Origin: Ciona savignyi
Taxonomy: Eukaryota; Chordata; Ascidiacea; Phlebobranchia; Cionidae
Assembly: GCA_000149265.1 (NCBI GenBank)
Contig: CH000960.1
Location: 151,540-215,539, forward strand
Direction of reading: 5' to 3'
DNA length: 64,000 nt
The notes beneath the pieces are model-generated. The model saw only the letters and a program-made list of their open reading frames with translations, was not told the DNA's origin and searched no databases. This document shows positions 1-12,159 of the stretch, piece after piece; the first letter of the stretch is position 1; each line of letters starts with the position of its first letter. Made by a program: the position numbers and the translations under genes.

Positions 1-394
1 TACCAAGTTGGCCCGGGGGTGGGCCCAGTTTCCCAAACCACCGGCCCCAGAGTCACCCAAACGTCCCCCACTGACCATGGTTATAAACCGTCATGCAGGC
101 CCCAGCAGGTGGGTTGATTAGGAAGGAAATGGTTTATCCTAGTGTCACCATGGTTGGGGCAACGTAGATGCTTAATAACATTTTCAGCGTTGTGTATGAT
201 TGAGGTTTTTCAGCTTAAGTAGAAACTGTTAATCCACTGGATTCAGGCGTTCGCTAAGTGCTTTGCCTAAGGATACAACTGAGTAGCCCGCGGTACCAGT
301 GAAGCTATCACACCGGACAAAATGCTTCTCGACCATTTTTAATGTTTTGAAAAATAAATCGACCAAGGGGAGTTAAAAAATTAAACTTCTTTGG
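1..394. repeat. SINE-like remnant, no gene
   Basis: No gene is visible. Positions about 175-320 resemble the SINE found in intron 2 of the lectin genes: the same order of a 'cagtgtgttgt'-like stretch, a 'ggattcaggc' stretch and a 'tgccttgcccaaggacaca'-like stretch. It is decayed. Confidence 0.4.
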
Positions 395-690
395 TTCGCA
401 CTTAAACTTAAAATTTGGGAAGGTTTCAAGGGTATGTCACGCAACACGCACTAAACACAGGCTATGACGTACAACTTAAACAAGATAACAAATAAAAACA
501 TAAAAAACGCGTGACTACAATAATGTTTTATTATCATTGTAGACAGGGACACAGTGGTACTCTTCATGTACTCTTTGCTATTCCAGAGAGGTTTTGGATT
601 TTGCGAGGGCAAGCATCAGTTCGTCGAGTACTGCGTGACTGCCGAAAGTGCAAGTTCTAGAAAGCACGGGTTGGGGAACAAATGATGGCA
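395..690 (+). mobile_element. BEL/Pao retroelement scrap (third copy)
   Basis: This stretch matches the leader and first part of the BEL/Pao fragments at about 21480 and 46890, ending inside the integrase zinc-binding part. It is a short, broken fossil, far from whole, with no LTRs seen next to it. Because it shares the non-coding leader with the two longer copies, it probably comes from the same dispersed or duplicated segment. Confidence 0.55.
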
Positions 691-719
691 GACTTAAAAG
701 TGTTAAGGACTGGTAAAGA

Positions 720-1984
720 TTATTCATTTTAAATAACAACTAGATTTTTAGCGTTAGTTTCGTTTAATACTAATCGTTGATAATCGAAACACAAGAATAA
801 CTCGATAGCTATCCGAATGCTTCGCCAAGAATTGTTCACGACTTACACTGATACGAATATAAACGCATTTCACGGCACTTCCATCGAAAAAAACAATATG
901 TCAAAATCGTGAAGATAGCCAGGAATTTCCCGAAGCACAAACAAACTCAATCTGGTTGTTTGGGAAATTTAGCTTCATTTTACTACAGCGCTTGAAAAGA
1001 GGCAATCCAGTTGAAACTTTCTCGAATATTGGATAACATGGAACTGACGTGCACATATCTGACAATAACATATATCATGTAATGAACATGGATATCAAGA
1101 TCGGATTGTTACCTCAGAGACCCATGCGTTTATGCTTGCAAAAACAAACTACATACTTGGTGTATAAAACACAATTTGTATCTGGAGACCATTCTTGTAT
1201 GTATATATATCCTACAAAATATTTACTTAGCTATAGTTGTGGCTAATATTTACAGACTGTATAAATAATATATCCATACATGCGTTATTTAACATTTAAA
1301 TTAGATGAAGTAGTTTTTGGGTAAAAGTGTGTTTACTTTACGCAAGCATTAGAGGGGTATAACGTTGACAAATTTATTTTTTTTATATCATATGACTAAT
1401 TTATTCTTTCCCAACAATACCATGAAAATAGAAAACTTAGTAAACATGTATCGTCCCCCTAGTGTTAGGTCATACGGGGTTAGACCTTCCTGTCAAAGGT
1501 TGTGGGATCAAAACCCAGCAAGGCACCTTACGGTCGTCATTGGAAACCTATACGTCAGACTTTATAATCGTAGAACTTGAGTTTCGATTGATTGAGTGTG
1601 GTTAGGTTAAAGATGGAAGAAATCCACTAAATTGTCCAATCACTCCATTCAAACTCTGATAGGATCAAAGTTGACTAGTGAACACCCCACGACGGTGTAA
1701 GTTTGCATTGAAGTATTGCGAGATTCGTTTGAACTGCAGCAACGTTATGTGCCCCAAACATATATCTGGTGGGCAAGTACCAACCGGCAGCGAGACAGAA
1801 TGATATAACAAAACCTTGTTGAAGATGTCGGGGCAAAATGGCTTGTCTGTCATAATTATAATTTAGGAACAACTCCTTTTTAGGGTATTTCACTATGTAT
1901 ATTATTTAGTTTTTCTCATAGGTAAAGCGGCGGCTACCGCACTAACATTCACCAAGTGTGATTAAAAGTTGTGTAGCTATTCTA
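720..1984. other. Intergenic, dispersed repeat pieces
   Basis: No gene is supported. About 1090-1215 matches one end of the satellite-bearing element seen at 7485-8910 and 20100-20290. About 1280-1390 matches 61135-61240. About 1480-1540 carries a weak tRNA-B-box-like stretch. The rest holds nothing I recognise. Confidence 0.5.
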
Positions 1985-2830
1985 ATATGCTCAAAAAATC
2001 TAATTTAAAAAAATAACGTTTTGGTTTTTAAAGTATCAAGGGAATCCCCTAGAATTTATTTTTCAAACTTTTGTTTCATCTAAAGCATGTAGTCTAACAA
2101 ATAACAAAGGTTTATTGCGTTTCCATTACTCCTTCTAGATGTCGTGTGAACATGCCATGCCTGTGACAATCATGATTTAGGAGCATATGTTCGTTTTTAA
2201 GGAAATTACCCTAAGTAAACGTTTTCTTTCTTTTAATTGGCAAAAAAGTGGCTTAGGGTCCAACGTTCACCAAATCTGATTTGGAGCAACTGTTTTAGAG
2301 CTATGCCCCAAAAGCCAAATGTTTAGATAAAGAATACCTTTTTGGTTTTTAACGTTCCAGGGAAACTCTCCTCGATTTATTACCTAAAATTATGGTGTTT
2401 GCATATCTAGACCATGTTGTCTAACAAATGACCAATTTTTATGTGACACCATAATTTTGATGAGACGACATGCCTGCCACAATCATGATTTGAGAATAAA
2501 ATTCTATTTTTTAGGGTATTTCCCTAGTCAATTTTTTTTTATTTCTTTCAAGAATTAGATAACTGGGTAATGCACTGACATTTTACCAAATCTGATTAAA
2601 ATTGGATCGGCCGTTCAAGCGCCAAGTCTAAAAAACTAAATTTTAGAAGAAAAAAATAACGTTTTATTATTTAACGTCCCGGGGGAATTCCCTTGGATTT
2701 ATCACCCCAAATTTTGGTTTTTAAATATTTAAACCATGTTGTCTAACGAGTTACAAATTTTCATTGCAACTCTATTACCCCTTTAGTAGTTTTCGGTTCG
2801 ACATGTTATACCTTGTTAGAGTAATACCCT
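1985..2830 (+). repeat. ~330-bp satellite, about 2.5 units
   Basis: Three diverged units are spaced about 330 bp apart. They are marked by a palindromic EcoRI-containing core (near 2040, 2352 and 2684) and by a recurring stretch around 'gtctaacaaatgacc' and 'gacatgcctgccacaatc'. The same unit recurs at 7780-8830 (same orientation) and at 19500-20050 and 62760-64000 (opposite orientation). Confidence 0.8.
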
Positions 2831-3246
2831 TAACGCCTTTGTTTCAATAAACGACATAGTTAGTATAAAACGACATAGTTAGTACTGGATAAGTACAAGT
2901 AAAACCGCCAACATGAGTGTTCTAATTTGGATTCGTGCTTGAGACTGTACCATCAAGAACTCACAAGATATATATGTATAAATATATATACCGGTAATAA
3001 CCCATATTAACATAAAGTGTTAAATTACAAGTTTCTCAGCATTAAACAAATGTGTACCGTGGGTAGTGACAACTATTGGTTTATATGAGCTGATATTACA
3101 TATAAAGGTTTAACTCAAGGTACATTTTGGCATGATGTTGATGTGTCGTTAACTAGATAATTCGATTACCTATAATAGTACAACTTATAAGATCTGAAAA
3201 AGGAATGTCTAATAATAGGTCACATGCTTACAATGGTGCACACATC
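2831..3246. other. Intergenic, nothing recognised
   Basis: AT-rich sequence without a gene. Positions 3190-3246 resemble 61257-61305, so this edge is shared with the right flank of module D. Confidence 0.4.
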
Positions 3247-3361
3247 TTGTTGTCGTCCGTTGTCGTCCGTTGTCGTCCGTTGTCGCCCGTTGTCGTCCGT
3301 TGTCGTCCGTTGTCGTCCGTTGTCGTCCGTTGTCGTCCGTTGTCGTCCGTTTGTCGTCCGT
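3247..3361 (+). repeat. 10-bp minisatellite (GTCGTCCGTT)n, ~11 units
   Basis: Nearly perfect tandem GTCGTCCGTT at the left edge of lectin module A. The same unit is found at the same place in module C (about 16 units) and module D (about 212 units). Each unit has two CpG and no A on this strand. Confidence 0.95.
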
Positions 3362-4286
3362 ATTTATTATAAGTTTTGCGATTCGTGGTGATTTGTTGTT
3401 TTTTGTTTCGTATTAATTATATTTGTACGTCATCAGTCGTCGCGTCCGTTTTCATCCGATATTATACGATTGTCGTTTTGCCATTTTCCTGTTTTCTTGC
3501 CATAATTAACCGGTGATATTTCTGTTTTGAATGGAAAGAACAAAGGTAAATTATTCCCCTTTTGTCCACAATGACGTCATAATAACCCGATTTGCACGCT
3601 TTGCTGCACACCATAGTTACACCAACGCGTCTCGAGCGAGTACGTCACTTCCTGTACTTCCAGTAAAGAAATATTCAAATAATTATGATAAATAATTAGC
3701 AAAACGAGAATCGTCCGAACGAACCACGGTGAAACAAGAAACGACATTGTCGGATGAAAACGGACGCAATGACGGATAGAATGAAACGTCACCTCCTGAT
3801 AAAACACAATTCAGCCGTTTGTGAATTAATTTATTCATGGAGATTTCCCTCTGCAGACGGTTCGAATCCAGTGATTTGGAAATCTTACGAACAATACACG
3901 ACATTGGCCAAAAATCACGTTGTAACACACTAAGGTAGGGCAATATATAAACAAATACAAAATGCACGATTAAAACAACGCAGCATGCATATACACTGAT
4001 TTGAAAAGTTCATGTTATAAAATGGACAAAAAGTACTGCGAAACGCAGTTCAGCAAACCGTTAACAAAGTTCGAATGTGGTCAGCGCAGATGGATGACGG
4101 TTTTTCTATTTTAGATTTAGATGCGGGGTGAATAAAAAGTCACCATGATCGTTAATAATAAAACTGGCAGGAAAAGGTAACAAACGTGCAAATCGTAGTT
4201 TAAAAGCGCATTGTTATTATGATGGATATTCAAATATTCAAATGGTGTGAGGTTGTTTAATCCCTTGTTGGTAGAAGGTAGCGGGT
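3362..4286. repeat. Lectin module A leader
   Basis: Conserved with 32748-34497 and 56707-57945: same 'gattcgtggtgatttgttg' start and TGACGTCA at 3572. It carries a block at 3760-3908 that is also present at 12160-12308 in module B. The part holding the CRE/CCAAT block and the small MSKYTR-type frame of the other modules is missing here. It lies downstream (3' side) of the minus-strand lectin gene. Confidence 0.7.
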
Positions 4287-6017
4287 TCACAATGGTAATG
4301 CACACAGCATGTACGACAAACGTCCACTAGCTGGTGGGAAGTTATAAAGGCTGAATTGTGCATCGGTTGGATCGGTTCGCACAAACTTCAACATTGCGGT
4401 ACTGGTCAGACCGGAGTTCGGATAACCAGGACGCCAGCTACCATTGTAGCCCTGCTCTCCATTGCTCAATGTCATGGAGCCAGTCTGATGAAATGGAAAA
4501 TATTTTACTTCAGTTTAGTTAATTAAATTAAAATACAAGTTGGACCTTGGAGACCTTAGTTTAGTTTATTTTTTGTTTCCACGATGAAAACACGAAGCAG
4601 GGCTATTGGTAAAAATTTGGAAAACGGAAAAAAACGGCAAAAGGACAGTCGTTAGAACACGTCTAAAAACAAGGAATGAATTATTAAAATTCGGTATAAC
4701 TTAAAGTGGCCGCTAGACCCAAATAAAGAAAATAAAAAAAACATTAAAAAAATAATTAATTAATTGCTTATAATTAATACTTGGTATTATAAATGACACG
4801 TAACCCGACGAAGGTGAGGTAATTAAACTAGGTGTTCACCTCAGGTTAAAAACGGCGTTATATATAAAATCGACCACAATAGAATACATCATGTTACAAC
4901 GAAAATACAAATAAGTTAGCACAAACCGTTTTGTTGTAGTTCATAGCTAGCCAAACAATAGCATAAAGTTCATTAACACTGGCCATCGTAGCGCTGACGT
5001 AACTATAGACTGCGTCATACATCTGCTTGTCCACAATGTCCACTAACGTTGCATTGAAGTTCCGACACGACATGTCGGCTTCAGCTCGAGTTTGGCGTAC
5101 TAGTTTGCTTGGCTCCGGCATCCAAATATATTTCCTCTTTTGTATAATGCCCGGACCTTCAAAATAAGTTATTTTAATTTATTCTATGATTTAAACGGGT
5201 TGATTGGACAATATTAATTCTACAAATATGCAACGTAACGTCGTTTCAACGCGAAATTCGCCTTTATGGTAGAATTCATGTTTATTTTCGTAAATGGGAA
5301 AACCAAGGGGGTTAACACACGGAAAATCGTCAGATCACCTCGCGCCCATCGTCGGGTTACCGGACCAATTGCAGTGTGTTGTATATTTTAAGAACACCTT
5401 GTACTTTATTTTGGTATAACCTAAAATTCCGCTGGTTTTATGCAATGTCTGTGAAGTGCCTGCCCAAGGACACAACCGACTAGCTAGAGACACGTTTCGC
5501 ACCTGCAACCTTTCGATTGATAGGTGGTCCACTAAACCAACTCCGTGTAATCAACCCACTGGTACTATGCAACGACTGGTACTATCCATCATGATATTCT
5601 TAAAGTGCATAATCGAAGAAAACTTAACTCGACCGACCTGAGTAAAACGTCCAATTCACAAAGAAATTATCTTGCCAGTCGTCCTCTACAGTTCCCTCCA
5701 TTTGAAGTATAGAATCCATGATATAAAGATTTCGGTCACGCTCGCCTGGTATGTGTGAAGCACAGAAAGATTTTTGTTCCGAACTGTTATGTCAACAAGA
5801 ATCGGTACAGAATCCAAGCACATCATGTAGGGGACAAATGTCTTTTTCTTCGGAGATTTTTGTCCGAGAGATAGATCAAAACTTCCCTTCTGAAAAGTTG
5901 GCAGTCCTAAAATATTCAAAGTTTAAAAAATCATAAATACAATACGTTTGTTTAAAAAAGCTTACCGCATTCAGCTATTGTTAAACCACAGATAACGACC
6001 AACAGAATGAATTTCAT
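4287..6017 (-). pseudogene. C-type-lectin-like gene LecA, exon 2 frameshifted
   Basis: Four exons read on the minus strand. Exon 1 (6017-5966) encodes the signal peptide MKFILLVVICGLTIAEC and ends in phase 1 before GTAAGC. Exon 2 (5906-5638) encodes an unrecognised beta-rich domain. Exon 3 (5156-4927) and exon 4 (4484-4287) form a C-type-lectin-like domain. The cysteine in MSCRNFNATLVDIVD resembles CTLD cysteine 1, IVWLAMNYN resembles the WIGL core, and the cysteine in MLCALPL resembles the last CTLD cysteine. No inner cysteine pair and no EPN/QPD/WND calcium motif is seen, so classical sugar binding is doubtful. Exon 2 is 269 bp against 267 in LecC/LecD, a net +2 near 5715 that leads to a stop at 5686. 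Exons 1, 3 and 4 are clean, and skipping exon 2 would stay in frame. Its exons 3 and 4 are closest to LecD, its exon 2 to LecB. It is a pseudogene or a short-isoform gene; the lectin-like call is from motifs only. Confidence 0.7.
5290..5590 (-). repeat. tRNA-derived SINE in LecA intron 2
   Basis: Shared by all four lectin introns 2 and by dispersed copies near 175 and 9190. On the minus strand a degenerate B box (GCAGGTGCGAAACG-like) is followed by a conserved body. Its presence in all four paralogs means it was there before they duplicated. Confidence 0.55.
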
Positions 6018-6240
6018 GATTATTTGTTCAAATTATACAAATATTAAACCTAACCTGCAATGCAATGTTTTAAAATATGGATTAAAAAACACGTTGCCTT
6101 AAAGAAAGTTTTAAAATACATATTAGGTATATCTATCACCATCTTTTAATAGAAGGTAAACGGTCAACGACACAAAAATACAACAATACATTTCACTCTG
6201 GAATGTTAGTTCATTTACGGTTATGAGGGTAGTTTTTTTA
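6018..6240. repeat. Module A tail (short)
   Basis: Upstream side of LecA. About 120 bp after the start codon is conserved with the other modules, including 'aaacctaacctgcaatgcaa'. The remaining tail seen in modules C and D is missing, apparently replaced by the LINE fragment that follows. No clear TATA box is seen. Confidence 0.5.
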
Positions 6241-7250
6241 ATTTTTTGCTTTCATCAGTTCCCTTTTTCTGAGGGCTTTCACTTCACTAATGAATGAGTG
6301 AATCGTGGGCACTGTATCCGTTGTTTTTCCTCTGTATATTCAAAATCTTGCACATATGAAATACAGTTAATGACACAATTGTTAACAATACCAAAGAACC
6401 AATTTTGTAGAGTTGGGTTAAATGATCCACGAAATGCCAAGCTTAACCAGTTTTCGACATTATTCCAATAACCATAGATTTTGGGGCAAAAATAGAATAG
6501 GTGGGTTAATGTTTCCGGTTCAATCTGGCAAAATTCCCACCGATTAGTGACCTTGAATCCCAGATGATAAAATTGATCATTGGTTACTACAGCTCTGTTA
6601 TTTAGTTTAATTTGAAACGAGCGGTACCGAGTTTCTAAGGTACAAAAATAAATATTAATAATTATCATAGTAAATTTGTCCCCAGTTTTCGATGGTAATA
6701 GCGAGCGAGCGTATATTGATATATATGGATTTCGTTGTTTGGTAACCTTTTAACTTTTCGATCAAATCAAACAATTTGGTGGAATAATCGGTCTTACTAG
6801 GGCTTTGTGGATCGCCTTAAACCCAAGCTTCCGGCACGGCACAGATTAATTTGTTGAATTCTGTACAATTGTCTAAAGTATCGGTTATCGAATAAGCTTC
6901 CCGTAACTCCTTGAAGCTCATATAGTTACCCTCGATGTTAATAATTTGTGAGTAGTTGATTAGCCCGGCCTCCGCCAAGTCCACATTAAAGAATGTTCTA
7001 TTGCGCGATTTGATATTTGAGTTCAAACCGAGGTAGCGAGGGTCGTTAATGAGATCAAGGCAAGTTCTGCTGAAATATACACGTCTAACAGCTACTGCCG
7101 TGGTCCAGAACGCGCGCAAGGGGAATAGCCGGACGATGTCGTTGGACGTTTCCCGTAACTTGGACTTCAGCGTTGCTACTAATGCCACTGAAAAAAGTTT
7201 AATTGACTTTGTAAGTGCATGTTGTCAAGAGGTCTTCCGTTTGGTCTGTC
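6241..7250 (-). mobile_element. LINE ORF2 C-terminal fragment (Tx1/L1-like)
   Basis: Minus-strand frames 7188-6817 and 6668-6279 together read as the C-terminal part of a LINE ORF2, downstream of the reverse transcriptase. Typical motifs are AEAGLINYSQIINIEGNYMS, a polypeptide block with IKLNNRAVVTND, and a C-x-I-E-P-E-T-L-T-H-L-F-x-x-C zinc-like motif. The frame changes between 6817 and 6668. The endonuclease and reverse transcriptase are absent, so this is a 5'-truncated copy. It belongs to the same family as 23830-24983 and 50660-51852 but is clearly diverged from them. Confidence 0.75.
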
Positions 7251-7484
7251 TGAATATGTATTCATATTATCAACCGATAAATTCTGAGGGAAATCCACAA
7301 TAAAGGATTTATATTTGGTTATTTATTTAATTTAATATTTAAATTCTTTGACGTTTATATGTACCAGAAGGACACTTTCGTTCCCACTACAAAGTAACCA
7401 ATATTTTTATTTTTGAGCAATGTAAGCAGACTTGCTCTTGGCTACTATGGATTTGCAGAAGTAATTATAAAGTTCTAACAAGAG

Positions 7485-8910
7485 AGAGTCAACCACGTGT
7501 TTAACCACCACTATTTGTAAAACACATGTTTTATGCCATATAATTATGCTACAGGGTCCCTAACCTTAATTTGTATTTTATACACCGAGTATATAGTTTG
7601 TTTCTGCAAGCATAAACGCATGGGTCCCATAGTTAACCAACCAAACTTATTTTTCATGTGCAGAAAAATAAAAGATAAACGTTTAAAATTTACGAACATT
7701 TTACCACAAATATTTTAAATTAAAGCTTCTTTTCAAACGCTGTAGTGAAATAAGGCTAAATTCCCAAAACAGCCCGATTTATTTTTTAATGGTTCAGGAA
7801 ATTCCCCTGGGTTTAGTAGATAAGTTTCTGTTTTTATAAGTGACTCATGTTATGGAACAATTCTTAAAGTTTTAATCTGATTTGTAGACTGCTTTTTAGA
7901 GAGGTCAGTGCGATATGGCATGTCTGTTACAATCGTAATTCAGGAACATATCTTCGTTTTCAAGGAAATTACCCTAAGTAAATGTTTTCTTTTATTTACT
8001 TGGCACAGAGTGTCTAATGGTCTAACATTTCACCGAATCTAATCAAAATTAGAGCATCCGTTCAAGCGCTATGCCCCAAAAAGCAAATTTATTAGAAAAA
8101 AAATCGTTTGCGATTTCATTATTTCTTTTGGTAAATGTCGGGGCGACATGGCATGCTTGTCACAATCATGATTTGAAAACATATCCTATTTTTTAGGGTA
8201 TTTCCCGAGGTAATTTTTTTATTTCTTCTAAGTGTTAAATCAGTGACTAATGCACTTACATTCCACGAAATCTGATTCAAATTGTAACAGCCGTTCAAGC
8301 GCTATGCCCAAAAAAGGCTAATTTTTTAGAAAAAAAAAAGCGTTTTGGTTTTTAACATCCCAGGGGAATTCCCCTTGATTTATTACCCAAAATTTTGGTT
8401 TCTGCATATCTAAACCATGTTGTCTAAAAAATATCCAATTTTCATTGCGATTCCATTACCCCTTCTGGTAGATGTTGGGGCGACATGGCATGCCTGTCAC
8501 AATCATGATTTCAGTACAAAATCGATTTTTTAGGGTATTTCCCTAGGTAATTTTTTATTTCTTTTAAGTGTTAAATCAGTCACTAACACACTTACTTTTC
8601 ACCAAATATGATTCAAATTAAAGCAGCCGTTTAAGCGCTATGCCACAAAAAGCAAAAATTTTCATAAAAAATACCGTTTTGGTTTTTAACCTTCCAGGGG
8701 AATTCCCCTTGTTTTATTACCCAAAATTTTGGTTTCTGCATATCTAGACCATGTTGTCTAACGAATTACTAAGTTTTATTACGATTCGATTATTCCTTCT
8801 TGTAGATGTCGGGGTGCCATGTCATGCCAGTCAAACCTTTGACGAAAAAAAAAGAAAAAAAAAACGTACAAAAACAATATGTGTCCCATTTTTCCAAATG
8901 GGACCCATAA
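7485..8910 (+). mobile_element. Dispersed element with internal ~340-bp satellite
   Basis: A non-coding repeat starting near 'gagtcaaccacgtgtttaacc' and ending near 'aaatgggacccataa'. Its body (about 7780-8830) is tandem ~340-bp units. The same two ends and units are seen in reverse at 19440-20290, and parts at 1090-1215 and 62695-64000. No transposase is present, so it looks non-autonomous. I could not define terminal repeats or a target duplication, so its class is unknown; a Helitron-like or MITE-like element is possible. The unit core GGGAATTCCC is prominent at 8366 and 8693. Confidence 0.6.
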
Positions 8911-10430
8911 TAACCATATATGACTTACCTTCAACTACTCCAGGTACGGTTCCAAGGATCGTGGGCAAAGGGTGATTTCACGAAACCACCGAACGTAAAA
9001 CACGTCGGAGCTCTTGAGCACGCCTAGTGGTGGTATCGTGACGTCATAATACCAAAGCAGACCATTTAAGTTTTATGTAATGTTAATTTAATTCAACCAT
9101 TTGTTAAACTGCGCGTACATTAAAAGAAAAGCGCAATTATTCTCTCGGTTTCCATTATTATAGGTTATAACATTATCCATATAAATTGAACGCAAGGGGC
9201 GTTATCACATAGGTAATCGTCAGACTAATTCAAGCTCACCGTCGGGTTATCGGGCATATTTCAGTGTGTTGTGTATGATTGAGAATGTTTAGTTTTAGTT
9301 CAACTCATTAATCCAGGGTGTTTATTCGACGTCAACTAAGTGTCGTACCAAAATTAAAAAACGACTAATTAAGCCACAGGATTCGATCCTATCTGCTGGC
9401 GGCTGTCGCTCTTAATGTTGACGTTCGTATGCTCGCAAGTGGGAAATTCGTGATGAAGGATACTATATCGACGAAACATTATATGATTGATGGGGTATAT
9501 TTCGTAAATATTATATGTTTAAACAGCTCTGGCTTGCGCGGGGCCAGCATAAAAGCAGGTTTATACACCAGACTGAGCGGTCGCACAGAATCGCTGTGGT
9601 CCGTTATGTCAATACTAAGCGGTTTAGATTAAATGACGATGATAAATTTATTTCACAATCAAACGTTATTCTAAAACTAAGATAACAATTAATAGAAATT
9701 GTTTTAGAACCAAATTTGTTTCAGGCGTTTAACGAACTCGGTAAAAGTGATGACGTCAACAATACTTCACCTACCCAATTACGTCAGCTGATATAAGAAA
9801 CGTTAAATTCAATTATCTTAATACTTTTTAATCGTGCGTCTTGAATCGTAAACAGCCTCCAATTTTTAGATATTACCTTAACAGTACACCTTTGACCTAA
9901 ACTCCCTTTTACAACTCAAATATTTTTATATTTACAATTTTTGAATGAATCAGCCATGTTAATCATTTGGTCTCACGACCGTTTTTTTACATTTTTTTTA
10001 CGATGCTTAGTTTCGAAGCTAATATAGATTTGTGCATATAATTTGGTATATGAATCGGTCGCGTTAACCATTGGGTCAGTCAACCGTTTATTAACGGCAC
10101 ACTATCCGAACACAATGTCACTGGGACGTTTTTATTCAAAATTCGTATATGTATCGGTCGCGATAACCATTCGCCACATGACCGTTCCGACCAATTTTGT
10201 ATTTCAGAGGAAGCGTGACATCTTGCGGTGAGATGATGAAAAGATTAAAAACATATGATGACCGGTTCTTGTGAGGATTTTTGCGAACACGAAAATTTAA
10301 TGTGGAGACAGAATTTTACCTAATGAAAGGTGACATAATTGTTCTTTCGTAAATAACGAAACAACAACAACATCCTGAATTCTCTTGTGAATATAAACCC
10401 ATTCAAAACAACCTCTGTTTAAAAAATAAA
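8911..10430. other. Intergenic, SINE copy inside
   Basis: No gene is supported. Positions 9190-9420 are a fairly complete copy of the lectin-intron SINE, with a B-box-like 'ggattcgatcc' at 9379. Positions 10040-10080 and 10150-10190 carry partial tRNA-like heads (complement of a Ser/Leu-type A box). TGACGTCA palindromes lie at 9039 and 9751. Confidence 0.45.
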
Positions 10431-11438
10431 TTAAGTGGAGGATCCAGTGATCATGGGTTTGAAACCAGGCCTGGTATAAACAGAGCTAGTGGAGGATCTA
10501 GTGATCCTAGGTTCGAAACCAAGCCTGGTATAAACAGACCTAGTGGGAGGATCCAGTGATTCTGGATTCGAAACCAGGCCTGGTATAAACAGNNNNNNNN
10601 NNNNNNNNNNNNNNNNNNNNNNNNNNNNNNNNNNNNNNNNNNNNNNNNNNNNNNNNNNNNNNNNNNNNNNNNNNNNNNNNNNNNNNNNNNNNNNNNNNNN
10701 NNNNNNNNNNNNNNNNNNNNNNNNNNNNNNNNNNNNNNNNNNNNNNNNNNNNNNNNNNNNNNNNNNNNNNNNNNNNNNNNNNNNNNNNNNNNNNNNNNNN
10801 NNNNNNNCAGTGATCCTGGGTTTGAAACCAGGCCTGGTATAAAAAGACCTAGTGGGGGGTCCAGTGATTCTGGGTTCGAAACCAGGCTTGATATAAATGG
10901 ACCTAGTGAAAGATCCAGTGATTCTGGGTTCGAAATCAGGCTGGTATAAACGGACCTAGTAGAGGATCCAGTAATCCTGAGTTCGAAACCAGGCCTGGTA
11001 TAAACAGACCTAGTGGAGGATCCAGTGACACTAGGTTCGAAACCAGGCCTAGTATAAACAGACCTAGTGGAGGATCCAGTGATCCTGGGTTCGAAACCAG
11101 GCCTGATATAAACAGACCTAGTGGAGGATCCAGTGATCCTGGGTTCGAGACCAGGCCTAGTATAAACAGACCTAGTGGAGGATCCAGTGATCCTGGGTTC
11201 GAAACCAGGCTTGGTATAAACAGACCTAGTGGAGGATCCAGTGATTCTGGGTTCGAAACCAGGCCTGGTATAAACAGGCCTAGTGGAGGATCCAGTGATC
11301 ATGGGTTTGAAACCAGGCCTGGTATAAACAGACCTAGTGGAGGATCCAGTGATACTAGGTTCGAAACCAGGCCTAGTATAAACAGACCTAGTGGAGGATC
11401 CAGTGATACTAGGTTCGAAACCAGGCCTGGTACAAACA
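10431..11438. repeat. 54-bp tandem array with B-box/T-arm unit
   Basis: About 18 units of 54 bp if the gap is filled at the same period. Each unit holds a tRNA T-arm-like hairpin: CCTGG, loop GTTCGAA, then ACCAGG, which contains the pol III B-box core GGTTCGAAACC. 54 is divisible by 3, so a repeated 18-residue reading (VYTRPGFEP plus ITGSSTRS) stays open on the minus strand over 10451-11491. I read this as a repeat artefact rather than a protein. Confidence 0.9.
10593..10807. other. Assembly gap (N run)
   Basis: 215 N inside the 54-bp array. The real number of units is therefore unknown. Confidence 0.99.
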
Positions 11439-11715
11439 ATCCTTTCGTACATCGGAAACTTTTTCCAAACAAAACAGCTAGAGCAGCACAATTAAAACCT
11501 TTATTTCACAAAACACTGCTCCACTATTACAAAACTTTACAGCTAAACGAGAACACCGGCGCGCAGCCTAGAACATGCTGCTTCCAACCAAACAAATATT
11601 GGGGAATAGCCACCATTGTTACTCAGCAAAACACTGTTTAAAAAACAATGACTAAGGAAGGGGCACCTTTAGTCGTATCTGAACGCGCATAGAGGTCCTT
11701 TATTTACACTATCTG
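11439..11715. other. Intergenic, nothing recognised
   Basis: Unique-looking sequence between two tandem repeats. No gene is supported. Confidence 0.4.
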
Positions 11716-11945
11716 AAGCCTGGTATCCCATCAACGAAGATATAAATGAACCAACCATCCACACACTGCCATAGCTCCAGCAACTCGACTGTGGGCATGA
11801 GGTGTCTTACTATACCCGTGGATAAAGCCTGGTTTCCCACCCACGAGGATATAAATGAACCAACCATTCACACACTGTAATAGCTCCAGCAACTCGACTG
11901 TGGAGATGTGGTGTCTTACTATACCCGTGGATAAAGCCTCGCTAC
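11716..11945. repeat. 109-bp tandem repeat, ~2.1 units
   Basis: 'aagcc' landmarks at 11716, 11825 and 11934 give a 109-bp period. The units contain 'gatataaatgaaccaacca' and 'ctccagcaactcgactgtgg' and differ at several bases. Confidence 0.85.
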
Positions 11946-11964
11946 CCAAACACTAGTATAGAAA

Positions 11965-12060
11965 TGCGATTTTATCCTTTTTTTTCGAGTTATTTCTTGC
12001 CCTTTTATTTTTTTTGGCTTTATTTCCATTTTTATCTCCTTTTTCTCTTCGACGGAGGAG
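11965..12060. repeat. Pyrimidine-rich tract
   Basis: About 95 bp dominated by T and C runs on the + strand (purine-rich on the other strand), just left of lectin module B. Module B has no 10-bp minisatellite; this tract lies in its place. Confidence 0.5.
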
Positions 12061-12159
12061 AGCTTTAGTTAATCGAATTATTTTTCTAGCATAACAGAAA
12101 GAGAAAGGATTTACAGTGTGTATGGGAAAGAAGCACAATCACATGCGAATCGATACATA

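Noticed and set aside
9429-9632. 67-codon frame in the intergenic region
   Set aside because: Isolated, with no homologous copy in the window and no recognisable motif.
11030-11100. True tRNA genes in the 54-bp array
   Set aside because: Only the T-arm-like hairpin is present. There is no acceptor stem, D arm or anticodon arm in a 54-bp unit.
10451-11491. 346-codon frame with an 18-residue repeat (VYTRPGFEP...)
   Set aside because: The unit is a multiple of 3, so the frame persists automatically. The unit is better explained by its T-arm/B-box hairpin, and the frame crosses an assembly gap.
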